A stretch of 64,000 nucleotides of DNA from Erythrobacter sp. (GTDB taxonomy: Bacteria; Pseudomonadota; Alphaproteobacteria; Sphingomonadales; Sphingomonadaceae): contig JAILWQ010000001.1 in NCBI GenBank assembly GCA_025698865.1, forward strand, positions 372,001 to 436,000, in the 5' to 3' direction. The translations under genes were made by a program, and so were the position numbers. Positions within the stretch are counted from its first letter, which is position 1. The number at the start of each line of letters is the position of its first letter. The notes below the pieces were generated by a model, which saw nothing but the letters and a program-made list of their open reading frames with translations, had not been told where the DNA came from and made no database searches. This document shows, piece after piece, positions 47,673-54,816 of the stretch.

Positions 47673-47698
47673 ATTTTCCTCGTACGGCCGAGGAAAAT
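47673..47698. repeat. Perfect 10-bp inverted repeat between the two element copies
   Basis: ATTTTCCTCG (47673-47682) and CGAGGAAAAT (47689-47698) with a 6-base loop. On the minus strand it could end the ssrA transcript (stem followed by TTT), though the T run is short. Confidence 0.6.
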
Positions 47699-47735
47699 CG
47701 CCCTGTCGGCGCGGTCGAACTTTCAAGCGACCTAT

Positions 47736-47765
47736 GGGTGGGGGTTTCTGTTGCTAGCTACCCCC
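47736..47765. repeat. Copy 2 of the 18-base element beside ssrA
   Basis: GGGGTTTCTGTTGCTAGC again at 47741-47758. Its flanks are GGGTGG before and CTACCC after, which also pair; relative to copy 1 the stem has changed while the core is fixed. A related CTTCTGTTGCCCGG lies at 47782-47795, within the 3' part of ssrA. Confidence 0.7.
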
Positions 47766-47769
47766 GGAG

Positions 47770-48078
47770 CCCCGGAATCCGCTTCTGTTGCCCGGTGGGT
47801 CCAACCGCGCTTTAGCTTTGTAAGTTCAGGCCGTTAGGCCGTCAGATTACGCAGCGAGAGCGAGTGCTTCGTTGTCGTTGGCACTTGTGTGTTTTGAACA
47901 GTTTTACGGGTTACTCAGCCCGGGCGAAAACACCGTCTTTCAGCACACGTCGATCCTGGTTCGGCCCCGTCATCAGCCGCGGAATGCGCGGTTCATGGTG
48001 GAGCCGCCGGGTACTGCCCCCGGGTCCGTTGTACCTATTGCACGGCGCCATTTATCGCCATAGCCGGCCGAAACCGGC
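47770..48078 (-). ncRNA. ssrA: Circularly permuted two-piece transfer-messenger RNA (tmRNA)
   Basis: Read on the minus strand. The acceptor piece comes first: its T-arm-like CCGGGGGCAGTACCCGG and the 3' end CGGCTCCACCA finish at 47996. A 27-base spacer (47969-47995) is removed. The coding piece starts GGGGCCGAACCAGGATCGACG at 47968, and its GGGGCCG pairs with CGGCTCC of the acceptor end with one G-T pair. The tag frame at 47847-47882 encodes ANDNEALALAA followed by TAA. This piece order is the alphaproteobacterial permuted form. tmRNA with SmpB rescues stalled ribosomes and tags the protein for Clp degradation. The 5' and 3' ends given here are estimates. Confidence 0.95.
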
Positions 48079-48084
48079 AGGCCC

Positions 48085-48112
48085 TATATAGGCGATACGC
48101 GCTTAATGTGAA
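48085..48112 (-). promoter_or_regulatory. Promoter of ssrA, inside the 3' end of mscL
   Basis: On the minus strand TTCACA (48107-48112), 16 bases, TATATA (48085-48090). The -35 box is formed by the final codons of mscL. The expected start near 48078 leads straight into the acceptor piece. Similar to the alphaproteobacterial housekeeping consensus. Confidence 0.6.
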
Positions 48113-48594
48113 GTGGACGAAGGCCCGGCCTTTTCGCTTTTCAGTTCGGCGAGGATTTTCTTCAACACGTCGAGCTGCGGATCGGTGGGCACTTCGGGGT
48201 TCTGCGAACTGTCCTCGGTTTCCATCTGTTTGCGCTGCATTTCCTCGGTCACGCGGTTGACCCCGCGCACCAGCATGAACAAGGCGAAGGCGACGATGAG
48301 GAAATTGATCACCGCAGTGATCAGCGCGCCGTAGCCGATCATCGCGACGCCGGCTTCCTTGAGCTGCTCGTAATTGTCGAGCGCGCCCTCGTAACCCTCG
48401 GGCACCGTGCCGAGCTGGATGAACCAGTTGGAAAAGTCGATATCGCCGAAAATCCAGCCGATCAGCGGCATCAGGATGGCTTCGGTCAACTGGGTCACGA
48501 TGCCGCTGAACGCCGCCCCGATGACCACGCCCACCGCCAGGTCGATCACGTTGCCGCGCGCGATGAATTTCTTGAATTCGGTTCCCAAAGCCAT
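48103..48594 (-). CDS. mscL: Large-conductance mechanosensitive channel
   Basis: 163 residues from ATG 48594, with AGGAGG upstream. MALGTEFKKFIARGNVIDLAVGVVIGAAFSGIVTQL is the MscL N-terminus and first pore helix; the second helix is ALITAVINFLIVAFALFMLVRGVNRV. A charged cytoplasmic helix ends the protein (QLDVLKKILAELKSEK). A longer loop than E. coli between the helices is usual in this group. It forms a pentamer that opens at high membrane tension to release solutes on osmotic downshock. ssrA's promoter overlaps its 3' end. Confidence 0.96.
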   Translation of the reverse strand: MALGTEFKKFIARGNVIDLAVGVVIGAAFSGIVTQLTEAILMPLIGWIFGDIDFSNWFIQLGTVPEGYEGALDNYEQLKEAGVAMIGYGALITAVINFLIVAFALFMLVRGVNRVTEEMQRKQMETEDSSQNPEVPTDPQLDVLKKILAELKSEKAGPSSTSH

Positions 48595-48752
48595 GCCGTG
48601 CCTCCTGTTCGCGAGCTTTTTTCTCATCTGCCCGCAGCGCCTGTGCCGATCAAGTGCCGCGATCGTGAGCGGGCGGAAACTCCGGTTGTTCTTGAACCGC
48701 GCGAGCGGTGTGCTATCTTGCCAAGACACTCGATACAGGAGCCGACCAGACA

Positions 48753-49373
48753 ATGAACCGCATCGCCGCCATTAGAACCTCCATCGTCGCTGCCGCCGCG
48801 CTGGCGCTTTCGGCCTGCGGGATCAACTCCGTTCCCGCGGCGGAGGAGAATGCGAAGGCCAAGTGGGCCGATGTCGAGGCCGCGTTCCAGGAACGGGCCA
48901 ACCTCATTCCCAATCTCGAGCAGATCACCATGTCCAGCGCCGAGCAGGAGCGCCAGACACTGAACGAGGTTATCTCGGCCCGCGCCTCGGCCACGCGGCC
49001 GGAAATCCAGCTTGATGGCGACGATCTCCAGAACCCTCAAGCGATGGCGCAGTACCAGCAGGCGCAGAACAGCCTCGGCGGCGCGCTGTCGCGTCTGCTC
49101 GTCTCGGTCGAGCGGTATCCCGAGCTCCGAAGCCAGGAGAATTTCGGCCGCTTCATGACCCAGATCGAAGGGCAGGAAAACCGCATCCGCGTCGCCATCC
49201 GCGACTACAACGAGGCGGTGCGCCAGTATAACACCACGATCCGCACCTTCCCCGACACGATCGGCGCCAACATCATCCACGGCGCCGAACCGATGGTGCC
49301 CTACGAAGCGGTGAGCGAAGGCGCCGAAGTCGCGCCGACGCTCGACATGCGTTCGGACAGCGCCGCGAATTGA
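48753..49373 (+). CDS. LemA-family lipoprotein
   Basis: 206 residues from ATG 48753 with AGGAG at 48737-48741. MNRIAAIRTSIVAAAALALSACG is a lipoprotein signal (LSAC lipobox). The LemA core is WADVEAAFQERANLIPNLEQI, then long helices (QNSLGGALSRLLVSVERYPELRSQENFGRFMTQIEGQENRIRVAIRDYNEAVRQYNTTIRTFP). LemA proteins are coupled to TPM-domain genes in many bacteria; here two follow at once. Function in the envelope is not well defined. Confidence 0.92.
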   Translation: MNRIAAIRTSIVAAAALALSACGINSVPAAEENAKAKWADVEAAFQERANLIPNLEQITMSSAEQERQTLNEVISARASATRPEIQLDGDDLQNPQAMAQYQQAQNSLGGALSRLLVSVERYPELRSQENFGRFMTQIEGQENRIRVAIRDYNEAVRQYNTTIRTFPDTIGANIIHGAEPMVPYEAVSEGAEVAPTLDMRSDSAAN

Positions 49374-49384
49374 GCGGCGCGGCC

Positions 49385-50206
49385 ATGCGCGCTCTCGCTC
49401 GCCTGATACTCGCGCTCGCGGCGTGGACGGGGCTCGCCCTGCCCGCCGCGGCGCAGACCTTTCCGGAGCGGGGCACCGCGCCGGTGGTCGATGCGGCGAA
49501 CATCATCGACGAGGCGACCGAGACGCGGCTGACGCAGAAGCTCGACCAGTTCGAACAGGCCAACCAGCGCCAGTTCGTGATCGCCACGATCCCCAGCCTC
49601 GAAGGCTACGACATCGCCGATTACGGCTATCGCTTGGGCCGCGAATGGGCGCTGGGCGATGCGGAGCGCAATGACGGCATCATCCTGATCGTTGCCCCGA
49701 ACGAGCGCAAGATGCGGGTCGAGGTCGGCTACGGGCTCGAGGGGACGATCCCCGACGGGCTCGCCTTCGAATATGTCGAGGGAATGAAGCCCTATTTCCG
49801 CGAGGGCGATTATTCCGGCGGGATCGAGTGGGGCGCGGACCAGATTCTCGCCCAGCTTCAGCTCCCGCCCGAGGAAGCGGCGGCGGTCGCGCAGGCGGCG
49901 AGCCAGCAGCGCGAGCGTGACGGCGGCTTTCCCATCGGCGGGCTGATCTGGATCGGCTTCATCCTGCTCTTCTTCGTCCTCCCGATGCTGCGCGGCGGCG
50001 GACGCAGGCGGCGTTATCGCCGCGGCGCGGGCGGCGTTGTCGGCGACATCCTGCTGTGGGAAGCCGGCAAAGCGATCGCACGCGGCATCAGCGATGACGG
50101 TGGCGGCTGGGGCGGCGGCGGTTTCGGCGGAGGAGGCGGCGGCTTCGGCGGCTTTTCCGGCGGCGGCGGCAGTTTCGGGGGCGGCGGCGCCTCCGGGGGG
50201 TGGTAG
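49385..50206 (+). CDS. TPM-domain protein with glycine-rich tail (YgcG type)
   Basis: 273 residues from ATG 49385, which begins a clean signal peptide (MRALARLILALAAWTGLALPAAA). A TTG at 49370, overlapping the lemA stop, is also possible. The TPM domain is VVDAANIIDEATETRLTQKLDQFEQANQRQFVIATIPSLEGYDIADYGYRLGREW, with GIILIVAPNERKMRVEVGYGLEG. A membrane helix follows (GLIWIGFILLFFVLPML), then an arginine cluster, and a tail of almost only Gly, Phe and Ser (about residues 230-273). TPM domains are phosphatase-like or membrane-repair-related in plants; function here unknown. Confidence 0.9.
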   Translation: MRALARLILALAAWTGLALPAAAQTFPERGTAPVVDAANIIDEATETRLTQKLDQFEQANQRQFVIATIPSLEGYDIADYGYRLGREWALGDAERNDGIILIVAPNERKMRVEVGYGLEGTIPDGLAFEYVEGMKPYFREGDYSGGIEWGADQILAQLQLPPEEAAAVAQAASQQRERDGGFPIGGLIWIGFILLFFVLPMLRGGGRRRRYRRGAGGVVGDILLWEAGKAIARGISDDGGGWGGGGFGGGGGGFGGFSGGGGSFGGGGASGGW

Positions 50207-50208
50207 GA

Positions 50209-50886
50209 ATGGCGCGCTATCTCGACGAGAACGGCCACCGCATCGTGTCGGACGCCGTGGCCGATGCCGAGCTCACCACCAGTGGCGAGATCGTGACTGT
50301 GCTCGCCGATCGTTCCGACGGGTACAGCGACGTGATCCTCGTCTGGGCGGCGGGCATGGCCTTCACCGCGATGAGCCTGTTCGCGCTCTTCCCCGCGCCT
50401 TTTACAGACCTGTGGGACAGGCTGGTCGGCGGCTGGACGCATGAATGGACCGATGGCGAGCTGGCCAGCATGACCATCGGTCTTGGCCTTCTCGCCTTCG
50501 TCCTCACCTGGCTGCTGCTGAGCTGGGACCGGCTGACCTATCTTTGCGTGCCCGGCCCGGTAAAAACCGCACGGGTCCACGACACCGCGATCCGCCATTT
50601 CAAGGTCGGCGCCGAACGCCGCACCCACGGCCGCACCGGGGTGCTGCTCTACCTCTCGATGTGCGAGCACCGGGCCGAGATCGTTGCCGACCAGCCCATC
50701 GCCGAAATCGTCCCCGCCGAAGTGTGGGGCGAGGCGATGGCCGACATGCTGTCCGAGATCAGGCACGGCCGCGTCGCCGAGGGGCTGGCCGCGGGCATTC
50801 GCGATGTCGGCGCGGTGCTGGCCGAGCATTTCCCGCGCTCCGACGACGACGTCAACGAACTGCCCGACCGGTTGATCGAGGTTTGA
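50209..50886 (+). CDS. Second TPM-domain membrane protein
   Basis: 225 residues from ATG 50209, three bases after the previous stop. N-terminal TPM-like part (HRIVSDAVADAELTTSGEIVTVLADRSDGYSD) interrupted by two helices (VILVWAAGMAFTAMSLFALFP and LASMTIGLGLLAFVLTWLLL). C-terminal half has HGRTGVLLYLSMCEHRAEIVADQPIAEIVPAEVW, typical of the YgcG-linked 'putative membrane protein' family (COG3762). Third member of the LemA-TPM-TPM unit. Confidence 0.88.
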   Translation: MARYLDENGHRIVSDAVADAELTTSGEIVTVLADRSDGYSDVILVWAAGMAFTAMSLFALFPAPFTDLWDRLVGGWTHEWTDGELASMTIGLGLLAFVLTWLLLSWDRLTYLCVPGPVKTARVHDTAIRHFKVGAERRTHGRTGVLLYLSMCEHRAEIVADQPIAEIVPAEVWGEAMADMLSEIRHGRVAEGLAAGIRDVGAVLAEHFPRSDDDVNELPDRLIEV

Positions 50887-50888
50887 GC

Positions 50889-51425
50889 GTGCCCGATCAC
50901 GATGCGGACGAGCAGATCGTCTGGCAGGGCAAGTATGTCGTCGCCAAGACGCGCGGTCGCTGGGAATATGTCGGCCGCACGCGGCAGATCCGCGCGGCGG
51001 TGATCCTGGCGGTCGAGGATGGGCATATCCTCCTCGTCGAACAATATCGCGTGCCCCTCGGGCGCAATTGCCTCGAGCTTCCCGCGGGGCTGATCGGCGA
51101 CGACGAGGGCGCAGAGGACGAGGACGATCTCGCCGCCGCCGGGCGCGAGCTGGAGGAGGAGACCGGCTACCGAGCCGACCGGCTCGAGGATCTCGGCCAG
51201 TTCTGGTCCTCCCCCGGCATGGTGAGCGAGAGCTTCACGCTCGTGCGGGCGACCGGCCTCACCCGCATCCACGATGGCGGCGGAACGGAAAGCGAGAACA
51301 TCACTGTCCACCGCGTGCCGCTGGCGAGTCTTTCGACCTTCGTCGCCGCCAAGCGCGCCGAAGGTTGCGGAATCGATGTCCGCCTGCTCTTGGCTCTGGG
51401 ACAGAATATCCTCGCGGGAGAGTAG
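50889..51425 (+). CDS. NUDIX hydrolase, ADP-ribose-pyrophosphatase type
   Basis: 178 residues from GTG 50889, with GAGG 7 bases upstream; TTG 50883 overlaps the prior stop and is a second choice. The NUDIX box is LELPAGLIGDDEG, then RELEEETGY, with an acidic insert EDEDD before it. AAVILAVEDGHILLVEQYRVPLGRNCLELPAG and QFWSSPGMVSESFTLVRA are as in ADP-ribose pyrophosphatases. It likely splits ADP-ribose or a related sugar nucleotide. Same strand and tight spacing with TPM and SDR genes. Confidence 0.88.
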   Translation: MPDHDADEQIVWQGKYVVAKTRGRWEYVGRTRQIRAAVILAVEDGHILLVEQYRVPLGRNCLELPAGLIGDDEGAEDEDDLAAAGRELEEETGYRADRLEDLGQFWSSPGMVSESFTLVRATGLTRIHDGGGTESENITVHRVPLASLSTFVAAKRAEGCGIDVRLLLALGQNILAGE

Positions 51426-51427
51426 GA

Positions 51428-52234
51428 ATGGCGGACAATCGGAACACCGGCGGCACCGGGCGTGTTGCGGGCAAGCTGGCGCTCGTAACGGGCGGCGCGC
51501 AGGGGCTCGGCGCGGCGCAGGCATGGATGCTGGCGCGCGAAGGTGCCCGGGTGCTGGTGACCGACCTCAATGGAGACGGGGCGGCCGAAGTCGCTCGCGT
51601 GATCGAGGAGGAATGCGGCGCGGGCACCGCCTTTTCCATGAAGCTCGACGTGACCGACGAGACCGCGTGGGAAGACGCGATCGACGCCGCGCGCGAACAT
51701 CTCGGCGGGCTGTCGGTGCTGGTCAACAATGCCGGTATCGGCGTGCGCGGCAATATCGAGACCTGCGACCTCGCAACCTGGCGCCACGGCTTCGCGGTCA
51801 ATGTCGACAGCGTGTTCCTGGGCTGCCAGAAGGCGATCCCGCTGATGCGCGACAACCAGCCGGGCTCGATCGTCAATATCTCCTCCATCGCCGGCCTGAT
51901 CGCCAGCGATACCATGCCCGGCTACAACGCCAGCAAGGCGGCGGTGTGGATGCTGTCCAAGTCGGTCGCGCTCTATTGCGCCAAGCAGGGGTGGAACATC
52001 CGCTGCAATTCGGTCCACCCGACCTTCATCGACACGCCGATCCTCGACGGGATGGTGAAGAACACCGGCTACGAGAAGAGCGTCGTGATGGAAAAGCTCG
52101 CCCGGCAGATTCCCCTGAAGCGGGTCGGCGAGGCGGACGACATCGCCAACGGCGTGCTCTACCTCGCCAGCGACGAGAGCAAGTTCATGACCGGTGCGGA
52201 GCTCAAGCTCGACGGCGGAATCTCGGCCATGTGA
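51428..52234 (+). CDS. SDR-family oxidoreductase
   Basis: 268 residues. Rossmann motif VTGGAQGLGAAQA (about residues 20-32), DVTDETAWEDAI, NNAGIGVRGNIE, the catalytic Ser in VNISSIAGLIASDTMPGYNASKAAV with Tyr and Lys. C-terminal MTGAELKLDGGISAM. Resembles cyclopentanol or 3-alpha/20-beta-hydroxysteroid-type dehydrogenases. Substrate not fixed. It starts two bases after the NUDIX stop and appears to be the last gene of this run. Confidence 0.88.
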   Translation: MADNRNTGGTGRVAGKLALVTGGAQGLGAAQAWMLAREGARVLVTDLNGDGAAEVARVIEEECGAGTAFSMKLDVTDETAWEDAIDAAREHLGGLSVLVNNAGIGVRGNIETCDLATWRHGFAVNVDSVFLGCQKAIPLMRDNQPGSIVNISSIAGLIASDTMPGYNASKAAVWMLSKSVALYCAKQGWNIRCNSVHPTFIDTPILDGMVKNTGYEKSVVMEKLARQIPLKRVGEADDIANGVLYLASDESKFMTGAELKLDGGISAM

Positions 52235-52269
52235 AGGCGCCAAGGGGGCGGCGGTCCGGCCGCGCCCCC

Positions 52270-52491
52270 TCAGTCGGCGATCAGGCCGATCGCCAGGTAG
52301 ATCAGGATGAAGCTGCCGAGGCCCAGCAGGGTGCCGAGCACGAAAGCGATCCTGACGAGGGTCGTGTCGACCCCGAAGTAATTGCCGATCCCGGCGCACA
52401 CGCCCATCAGCTTGCCGTTGCGCTTGTCGAGCCGGAACTTCTGACGTGGGCTCACGGCTCGATCCTCCTCGCGGAACTTGAGATCACTCAT
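52270..52491 (-). CDS. Small PspC-domain membrane protein
   Basis: 73 residues from ATG 52491. FRLDKRNGKLMGVCAGIGNYFGVDTTLVRIAFVLGTLLGLGSFILIYLAIGLI is a full PspC domain: the amphipathic loop around VCAGIG, and the helix that follows. It is the short form (PspC of E. coli has about 119 residues). The ATG overlaps the stop of the upstream mini-protein as ATGA. PspC domains sense membrane stress and signal to PspA. Third gene of a likely sigma-54 operon. Confidence 0.92.
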   Translation of the reverse strand: MSDLKFREEDRAVSPRQKFRLDKRNGKLMGVCAGIGNYFGVDTTLVRIAFVLGTLLGLGSFILIYLAIGLIAD

Positions 52492-52610
52492 GCCAGCATC
52501 CCGTTCGGCGTAGCGGGCAGGATCGCGGTGGCGAAGAAGATCGCCGAGAGAACCAGCGAGAAACCGGCGGCGAGAGCCTTGCTGGCGTTGAAGTCGGACA
52601 TTTCGTTCAT
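52488..52610 (-). CDS. Mini membrane protein A, paralog of the upstream mini protein
   Basis: 40 residues from ATG 52610 (another start at 52601). The N-terminal MNEMSDFNASK is polar; the rest is one helix, ALAAGFSLVLSAIFFATAI, followed by LPATPNGMLA. It ends in the overlap with pspC (GCATGA), so it is co-translated. Aligned without gaps to the mini protein upstream (52650-52763) it is identical at 15 of 29 positions, and both end PA(T/S)P-G-LA. It is too short for ordinary gene calling. Position between a sigma-54-like site and pspC suggests a PspB-like or sensor-partner job. No family is known to me. Confidence 0.78.
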   Translation of the reverse strand: MNEMSDFNASKALAAGFSLVLSAIFFATAILPATPNGMLA

Positions 52611-52649
52611 TCCTTTTGGTATGAGTGCAGGTGGGTGGGTGCTGCCGGA

Positions 52650-52763
52650 TCAGGCGAGAAAGCCGGCCGGACTGGCGGGGACGATCGCGGCGGCGAATAC
52701 GATCACCGAGACGGCGAAAGCAGCGATGGCGGCGAAGGCGTTGTTGGCATTTTCGTAGGTCAT
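52650..52763 (-). CDS. Mini membrane protein B
   Basis: 37 residues from ATG 52763, with GGAAGGAAAA upstream. MTYENANNAFAAIAAFAVSV continues IVFAAAIVPASPAGFLA. It has one helix (about residues 9-28) and a short polar tail that stays close to the same motif as mini protein A. First gene of the presumed operon, 21 to 40 bases after a GC hairpin (52784-52800) in the leader. Unannotated family as far as I can tell. Confidence 0.75.
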   Translation of the reverse strand: MTYENANNAFAAIAAFAVSVIVFAAAIVPASPAGFLA

Positions 52764-52783
52764 TTCGTGTTTTCCTTCCTGAA

Positions 52784-52800
52784 CCCCGGCCATTCCGGGG
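52784..52800 (-). promoter_or_regulatory. Leader hairpin of the mini-protein/pspC operon
   Basis: CCCCGG (52784-52789) and CCGGGG (52795-52800) pair around a 5-base loop between the expected transcription start (about 52803) and the first gene. May stabilise the mRNA's 5' end. Confidence 0.5.
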
Positions 52801-52813
52801 ATGCACACAGCTT

Positions 52814-52829
52814 TGCAACCAGTGTGCCA
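52814..52829 (-). promoter_or_regulatory. Sigma-54 (-24/-12) promoter of the mini-protein/pspC operon
   Basis: Minus strand TGGCACACTGGTTGCA fits the RpoN consensus TGGCAC-N5-TTGCA, with the invariant GG and GC exactly ten bases apart. The start would be near 52803. The next gene downstream is mini protein B. Psp operons in enterobacteria are RpoN-dependent through PspF, which supports the call. Upstream, an inverted repeat AATGGC-N8-GCCATT (52839-52858) and GCACGCGTGC (52875-52884) could bind an activator. Confidence 0.72.
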
Positions 52830-52979
52830 AACCCGAAAAATGGCGCTTTCGAGCCATTCCTTCATGTATGACAGGCACGCGTGCTGTTCACCTTTCAGAA
52901 ATGTTGGGAATTTTCCCCAAAGTTTGGATTTGGCGCTTTGGAGTGGCAGGATCACCTTGGGCAGCTTAGGCGCACTCCC

Positions 52980-54059
52980 ATGGTGCTCGACCGCGTTTCC
53001 CTCGGCGATTTTCGCAATCACGCGCTGACGGAACTGTCGGGCGCCGGCGCTTTCAACTTGCTCGTCGGCGCGAACGGGGCGGGCAAGACCAATATCCTCG
53101 AGGCGCTGTCCCTGCTTGCACCGGGGCGAGGCCTGCGCCGCGCGACCCTCAACGACATGGCGCGCGAGGGGGCGAGCGGGGGCTTCGCGGTCGGGGCCAG
53201 CCTGCTCGCGCAGGACGAGCCCGTCCGCCTCGGCACTTGGACGCAGGCCGAGGCCACAATGCGGCGCCGCGTGCGGATCAATTCGGCCGAGACCGGGGCG
53301 GTTGCGCTGGCCGAATGGCTCGCCATCGGCTGGCTGACCCCGGCAATGGACGGGCTCTTCACCGGCCCGGCGCAGGACCGGCGGCGCTATCTCGACCGCC
53401 TAACGCTCGCCCGCGATCCGCACCATGCCGCCCATGCCAGCCAGTACGAGAAGGCCCTGCGCGAGCGTAACCGGCTGCTGTCCGACCGGCGAGAGCCGGA
53501 CGGGCGCTGGCTCGACGCGATCGAGGGGCAGATGGCGGAGCACGGTGCCCGGCTGGCGGAAGGGCGCAGCCGCACGGTCGACGCGCTGATGGGCCAGATC
53601 GTCGCGCAGGACGAGGCGCCCTTCCCGCGCCCCGCCCTCACCTACGCCCCCGGCGGTCCGGTCCGCCACGAACAGCTCGCCCAAGCGCTGCACGATGCGC
53701 GCAGCCGCGACCGCGCCGCACAGCGCACGCTGTCCGGCCCGCATCGCGACGATCTGGAAGTATCCTACGCCGCAAAGCGCATGGCCGCGGCGCAATGTTC
53801 GACGGGAGAGCAGAAGGCGCTGCTGCTCGCCATGACGCTGGCCCATGCCGCGCTGGCGGCGGAGGGGCGGCCTTCGGTTCTGCTGCTCGACGAGGTTGCC
53901 GCGCATCTCGATCCCGACCGCCGCGCCGCCCTGTTCGAACGGCTGCGCGTCACCGGCACGCAGGTCTGGATGACCGGCACCGAGCTTGCCCCCTTCGCCG
54001 CCATCGAAAATGAGGCGGCGGTCTGGAACGTGACCGCGGGAGCCGCCCGCCGGCTCTAG
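52980..54059 (+). CDS. recF: DNA replication and repair protein RecF
   Basis: 359 residues from ATG 52980; an earlier ATG at 52881 is in the upstream operon's control region. LDRVSLGDFRNH, Walker A GANGAGKT (30-37), IGWLTPAMDGLFTGPAQDRRRYLDRL, LSGPHRDDLEV, STGEQKALLLAMTLAHA (signature) and PSVLLLDEVAAHLDPDRRAALF (Walker B). It loads RecA at single-strand gaps. dnaN and dnaA are not next to it. Its stop overlaps the stop of tesA (CTAG). Confidence 0.96.
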   Translation: MVLDRVSLGDFRNHALTELSGAGAFNLLVGANGAGKTNILEALSLLAPGRGLRRATLNDMAREGASGGFAVGASLLAQDEPVRLGTWTQAEATMRRRVRINSAETGAVALAEWLAIGWLTPAMDGLFTGPAQDRRRYLDRLTLARDPHHAAHASQYEKALRERNRLLSDRREPDGRWLDAIEGQMAEHGARLAEGRSRTVDALMGQIVAQDEAPFPRPALTYAPGGPVRHEQLAQALHDARSRDRAAQRTLSGPHRDDLEVSYAAKRMAAAQCSTGEQKALLLAMTLAHAALAAEGRPSVLLLDEVAAHLDPDRRAALFERLRVTGTQVWMTGTELAPFAAIENEAAVWNVTAGAARRL

Positions 54060-54775
54060 TTCGCGGGCAGCGCCGCCCGCACCTCGTCGCCCGTATCCGC
54101 CACCAGCCGGTCGATTCCCGCCGCCGTCGGATGGATCCGGTCGGACTGGAACAGCGCGGGGTCACGGTAGATGCTTTCCAGCCAGAACGGCACGAGCTCG
54201 GCATCGTATTGCGCGGCCAGTTCGCGGTACAGTCCGTCGAATGCCTGCTGGAATTCCGGCCCGTAATTGGGCGGCGCGCGCATTCCCATGATCAGGACCG
54301 GGATATCGCGCGACTGCAATTCGTCCAGCATCGTCTCGAAATTGGAGCGGGTCTGCGCCGGTTCGATCCCGCGCAGCAGATCATTGCCGCCCAGTTCGAG
54401 CAGGACGAGATCGGGCTTGCGCTCCAGCCCGTCGAGGACGAAGCCCAGCCGCTGGGCGCCCGCCGCACTGGTGTCGCCCGAAACGCCCGCATCGATCACC
54501 CGCGCATTGACGCCCTCGCCGCGCAAGGACGCCTGCAACCGCTCGGGGTAGCCTTCCGTCTCGCCCAGACCGTAGCCCGCGAACAGGCTGTCCCCGAAGG
54601 CGAGAATGACCCGCTCCGGCCCCGCGACCGTTACATCCCCGGCCGGGGCGGCGGGCGCATCCGTCGCGACCGTCGCGCTGTCCTGCGTTTCGGGTTCCTG
54701 CGAGCAGGCGGCGAGCGACAACAGCGCCAGAACCGGCAGACGACCAATCGACGGGAGGTGGAGCGGCATCGGCAA
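54056..54775 (-). CDS. tesA: SGNH-hydrolase lipoprotein, TesA-type arylesterase
   Basis: 239 residues. N-terminal lipoprotein signal (RLPVLALLSLAACSQ). GDSL block: ILAFGDSLFAGYGLGETEGYPERLQASL; block III LELGGNDLLRG; block V with DRIHPTAAGI (Asp/His). TesA-like enzymes hydrolyse acyl-thioesters and aryl esters in the periplasm. Divergent from the ABC pair: the arrangement tesA/ybbA/ybbP is conserved from E. coli to sphingomonads. Confidence 0.9.
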   Translation of the reverse strand: MPMPLHLPSIGRLPVLALLSLAACSQEPETQDSATVATDAPAAPAGDVTVAGPERVILAFGDSLFAGYGLGETEGYPERLQASLRGEGVNARVIDAGVSGDTSAAGAQRLGFVLDGLERKPDLVLLELGGNDLLRGIEPAQTRSNFETMLDELQSRDIPVLIMGMRAPPNYGPEFQQAFDGLYRELAAQYDAELVPFWLESIYRDPALFQSDRIHPTAAGIDRLVADTGDEVRAALPAN

Positions 54776-54816
54776 GTTTCCTTGTGCAACTTTTGGTCCC
54801 GTGCCATCGCAGCCCG

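Noticed and set aside
50090-50206. Glycine-rich low-complexity DNA as a possible repeat element
   Set aside because: It is coding sequence for the Gly/Phe/Ser tail of a TPM protein, a normal property of that family.
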